This document shows, in pieces, positions 63,151 to 64,000 of a stretch of DNA of 64,000 nucleotides. Location of the stretch: the NCBI GenBank assembly GCA_002719955.1, contig PBFW01000071.1:231426-295425 (forward strand), in the 5' to 3' direction. Position 1 is the stretch's first letter. Every line of letters starts with the position of its first letter. The notes beneath the pieces were generated by a model, which was not told the DNA's origin, did no database searches, and saw only the letters and a program-made list of their open reading frames with translations. The DNA is from Deltaproteobacteria bacterium. Its GTDB lineage: Bacteria > Myxococcota_A > UBA9160 > UBA4427. A program made the position numbers and the translations under genes.

Positions 63151-63969
63151 ATGAAAACCATCGCCATCACAGGGGCGGCCTCCGGGATCGGCGCCGCCAC
63201 GGCCAAGCAGCTCGAGAGCGAGGGCCATCGGGTCATCGGCGTCGACATCCAGAAGGCGGATATCACCGCGGACCTCTCGACCCCCGACGGCCGCTCCCAG
63301 GCTGTCGATCAGATCCTCGAGAAATCGGGCGGGCAGCTCGACGGCTTCGTCCCCTGTGCCGGACTCTCCGCGCTCCCTGATCGGCCCCCCAGCCTGGTCG
63401 TCAGCCTCAACTATTTCGGCTCGATCGAAATGATCGCAGGTCTTCGCGAGGCGCTTGCGAAGAGCGGTGAGGCTTCGGTCGTCGGAATCTCCTCGAATTC
63501 CACCACGTCCACGCCGGGACTCCCGTTGGAGCTCGTCGAACTTCTCGCCACCGGCGACGAGGAAGCCGCCCGCGCCCTTGCGGACAAGATCGGTGCTGCC
63601 GACGAAAACGGATGGGTCATGGGGTACCCGTCGTCGAAGATGGCGCTGGCCCGCTGGATTCGCACCCAATCCGTGCGCGACGAGTGGATCGGCCAGGGCA
63701 TCAATCTGAACGCGGTCGCGCCGGGCAAGACCGAGACGGCGCTGCTCGAGGAAGGCCGTGCCCATCCGATCATGGGTCAGCACATCGATGCGTTTCCGGT
63801 GCCGGTCGGACGAAGCGGCCGAGCCGAGGAGATCGCCAGTCTGATCTGCTTCCTGCTCGGTCCCAACGCGCGGTTCATCGTCGGCTCGGTCTTCTTCATC
63901 GACGGGGGGACGGACGCGGAATTCCGCGCGAACGACTTCCCGTCGCCGATGCCGACTCCACCGATTTGA
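63151..63969 (+). CDS. SDR similar to 3-alpha-hydroxysteroid dehydrogenase/carbonyl reductase
   Basis: The protein has 272 residues from ATG 63151, with GGGAGA upstream. TIAITGAASGIGAATAKQLE, VIGVDIQKADITADLSTPDG, DGFVPCAGLS and VVSLNYFGSIEM closely follow the pattern of the Comamonas 3-alpha-hydroxysteroid dehydrogenase/carbonyl reductase, including the short loop between the VDI strand and ADLST. The catalytic pair is Y159-x3-K163 (YPSSK), and VGSVFFIDGGTDA ends the fold. It would interconvert a ketone and an alcohol with NAD(P). Linked to the tetR gene, it suggests that the locus handles a steroid- or terpene-like or other hydrophobic ketone; that is inference. Confidence 0.9.
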   Translation: MKTIAITGAASGIGAATAKQLESEGHRVIGVDIQKADITADLSTPDGRSQAVDQILEKSGGQLDGFVPCAGLSALPDRPPSLVVSLNYFGSIEMIAGLREALAKSGEASVVGISSNSTTSTPGLPLELVELLATGDEEAARALADKIGAADENGWVMGYPSSKMALARWIRTQSVRDEWIGQGINLNAVAPGKTETALLEEGRAHPIMGQHIDAFPVPVGRSGRAEEIASLICFLLGPNARFIVGSVFFIDGGTDAEFRANDFPSPMPTPPI

Positions 63970-63973
63970 GCGG

Positions 63974-64000
63974 CCACCGAGTTAGGCGCCCACCGAGTTA
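63974..64000. repeat. Short direct repeat at the right edge
   Basis: CCACCGAGTTA occurs twice, with a five-base spacer, just after the SDR gene and continues to the window edge. It could be the beginning of a longer repeat array outside the window, or chance. Confidence 0.4.

Noticed and set aside
1..64000. CRISPR array, toxin-antitoxin pair, insertion sequence or phage genes
   Set aside because: No regularly spaced repeats, transposase, integrase or phage structural motifs were found in either strand by eye.

Overview
This 64 kb window is high in G+C and densely coded. It carries a hybrid NRPS-PKS, several very long secreted beta-helix and PKD proteins, a PEP-CTERM-like C-terminus, a DUF4956/CotH/VTC gene triad and exopolysaccharide genes. 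Together these suggest the large genome of a free-living Gram-negative bacterium of myxobacterial or other deltaproteobacterial type. That placement is an inference; the window has no marker gene other than one tRNA.

Layout. (1) 1-9.6 kb: the 3' end of an NRPS-PKS cluster. It contains an adenylation domain interrupted by a luciferase-like monooxygenase, a peptidyl carrier domain, and then a separate terminal PKS gene (KS-AT-KR-DH-like-ACP-TE). (2) 9.8-13.9 kb: a co-directional DUF4956, CotH/beta-helix and VTC-domain set. (3) 14.2-33.2 kb: large surface or secreted proteins (beta-helix/PKD, PQQ-dehydrogenase/dihaem/PEP-CTERM-like, permease-VCBS-UnbV fusion, repeat-cassette PKD protein), a decayed beta-helix pseudogene, a membrane protein and a WecG/TagA-type glycosyltransferase. 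(4) 33.8-43 kb: a small secreted protein, a Tat-exported Fe-S aldo/keto reductase, and polysaccharide genes (deacetylase, GT4, two GT2, a small-molecule kinase, an alpha/beta hydrolase). (5) 43.1-50.9 kb: a tightly packed set with a stand-alone carrier protein, an acyl-CoA dehydrogenase homologue, an amino acid:[carrier protein] ligase, a DUF1839 protein, a GH2 beta-mannosidase-like protein and a tandem alpha/beta hydrolase. The last three junctions are 4-nt start/stop overlaps. (6) 51-57.8 kb: gmd, a PLP decarboxylase, a crotonyl-CoA-reductase-like dehydrogenase, three co-directional envelope proteins and a phosphopantetheinyl transferase. (7) 57.8-59.1 kb: gene remnants (a frameshifted PAS-EAL gene and a truncated SnoaL-like gene), then tRNA-Arg(CCT). 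(8) 59.6-64 kb: a TetR-controlled divergent locus of SDR and DapB-like oxidoreductases with a clear 45-bp operator-like palindrome. One of its SDRs resembles 3-alpha-hydroxysteroid dehydrogenase.

How the parts may work together. The phosphopantetheinyl transferase could activate the carrier domains of the NRPS, the PKS and the stand-alone carrier protein. The carrier-protein ligase set looks like a small system that loads an amino acid on a carrier, possibly modifies it with the flavoprotein, and transfers it. Its partner genes for sugar and acyl chemistry are translationally coupled to it. I regard this set and the monooxygenase-interrupted glycine-type adenylation domain as the two most interesting features. 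All calls come from reading the sequence; no database search was run.
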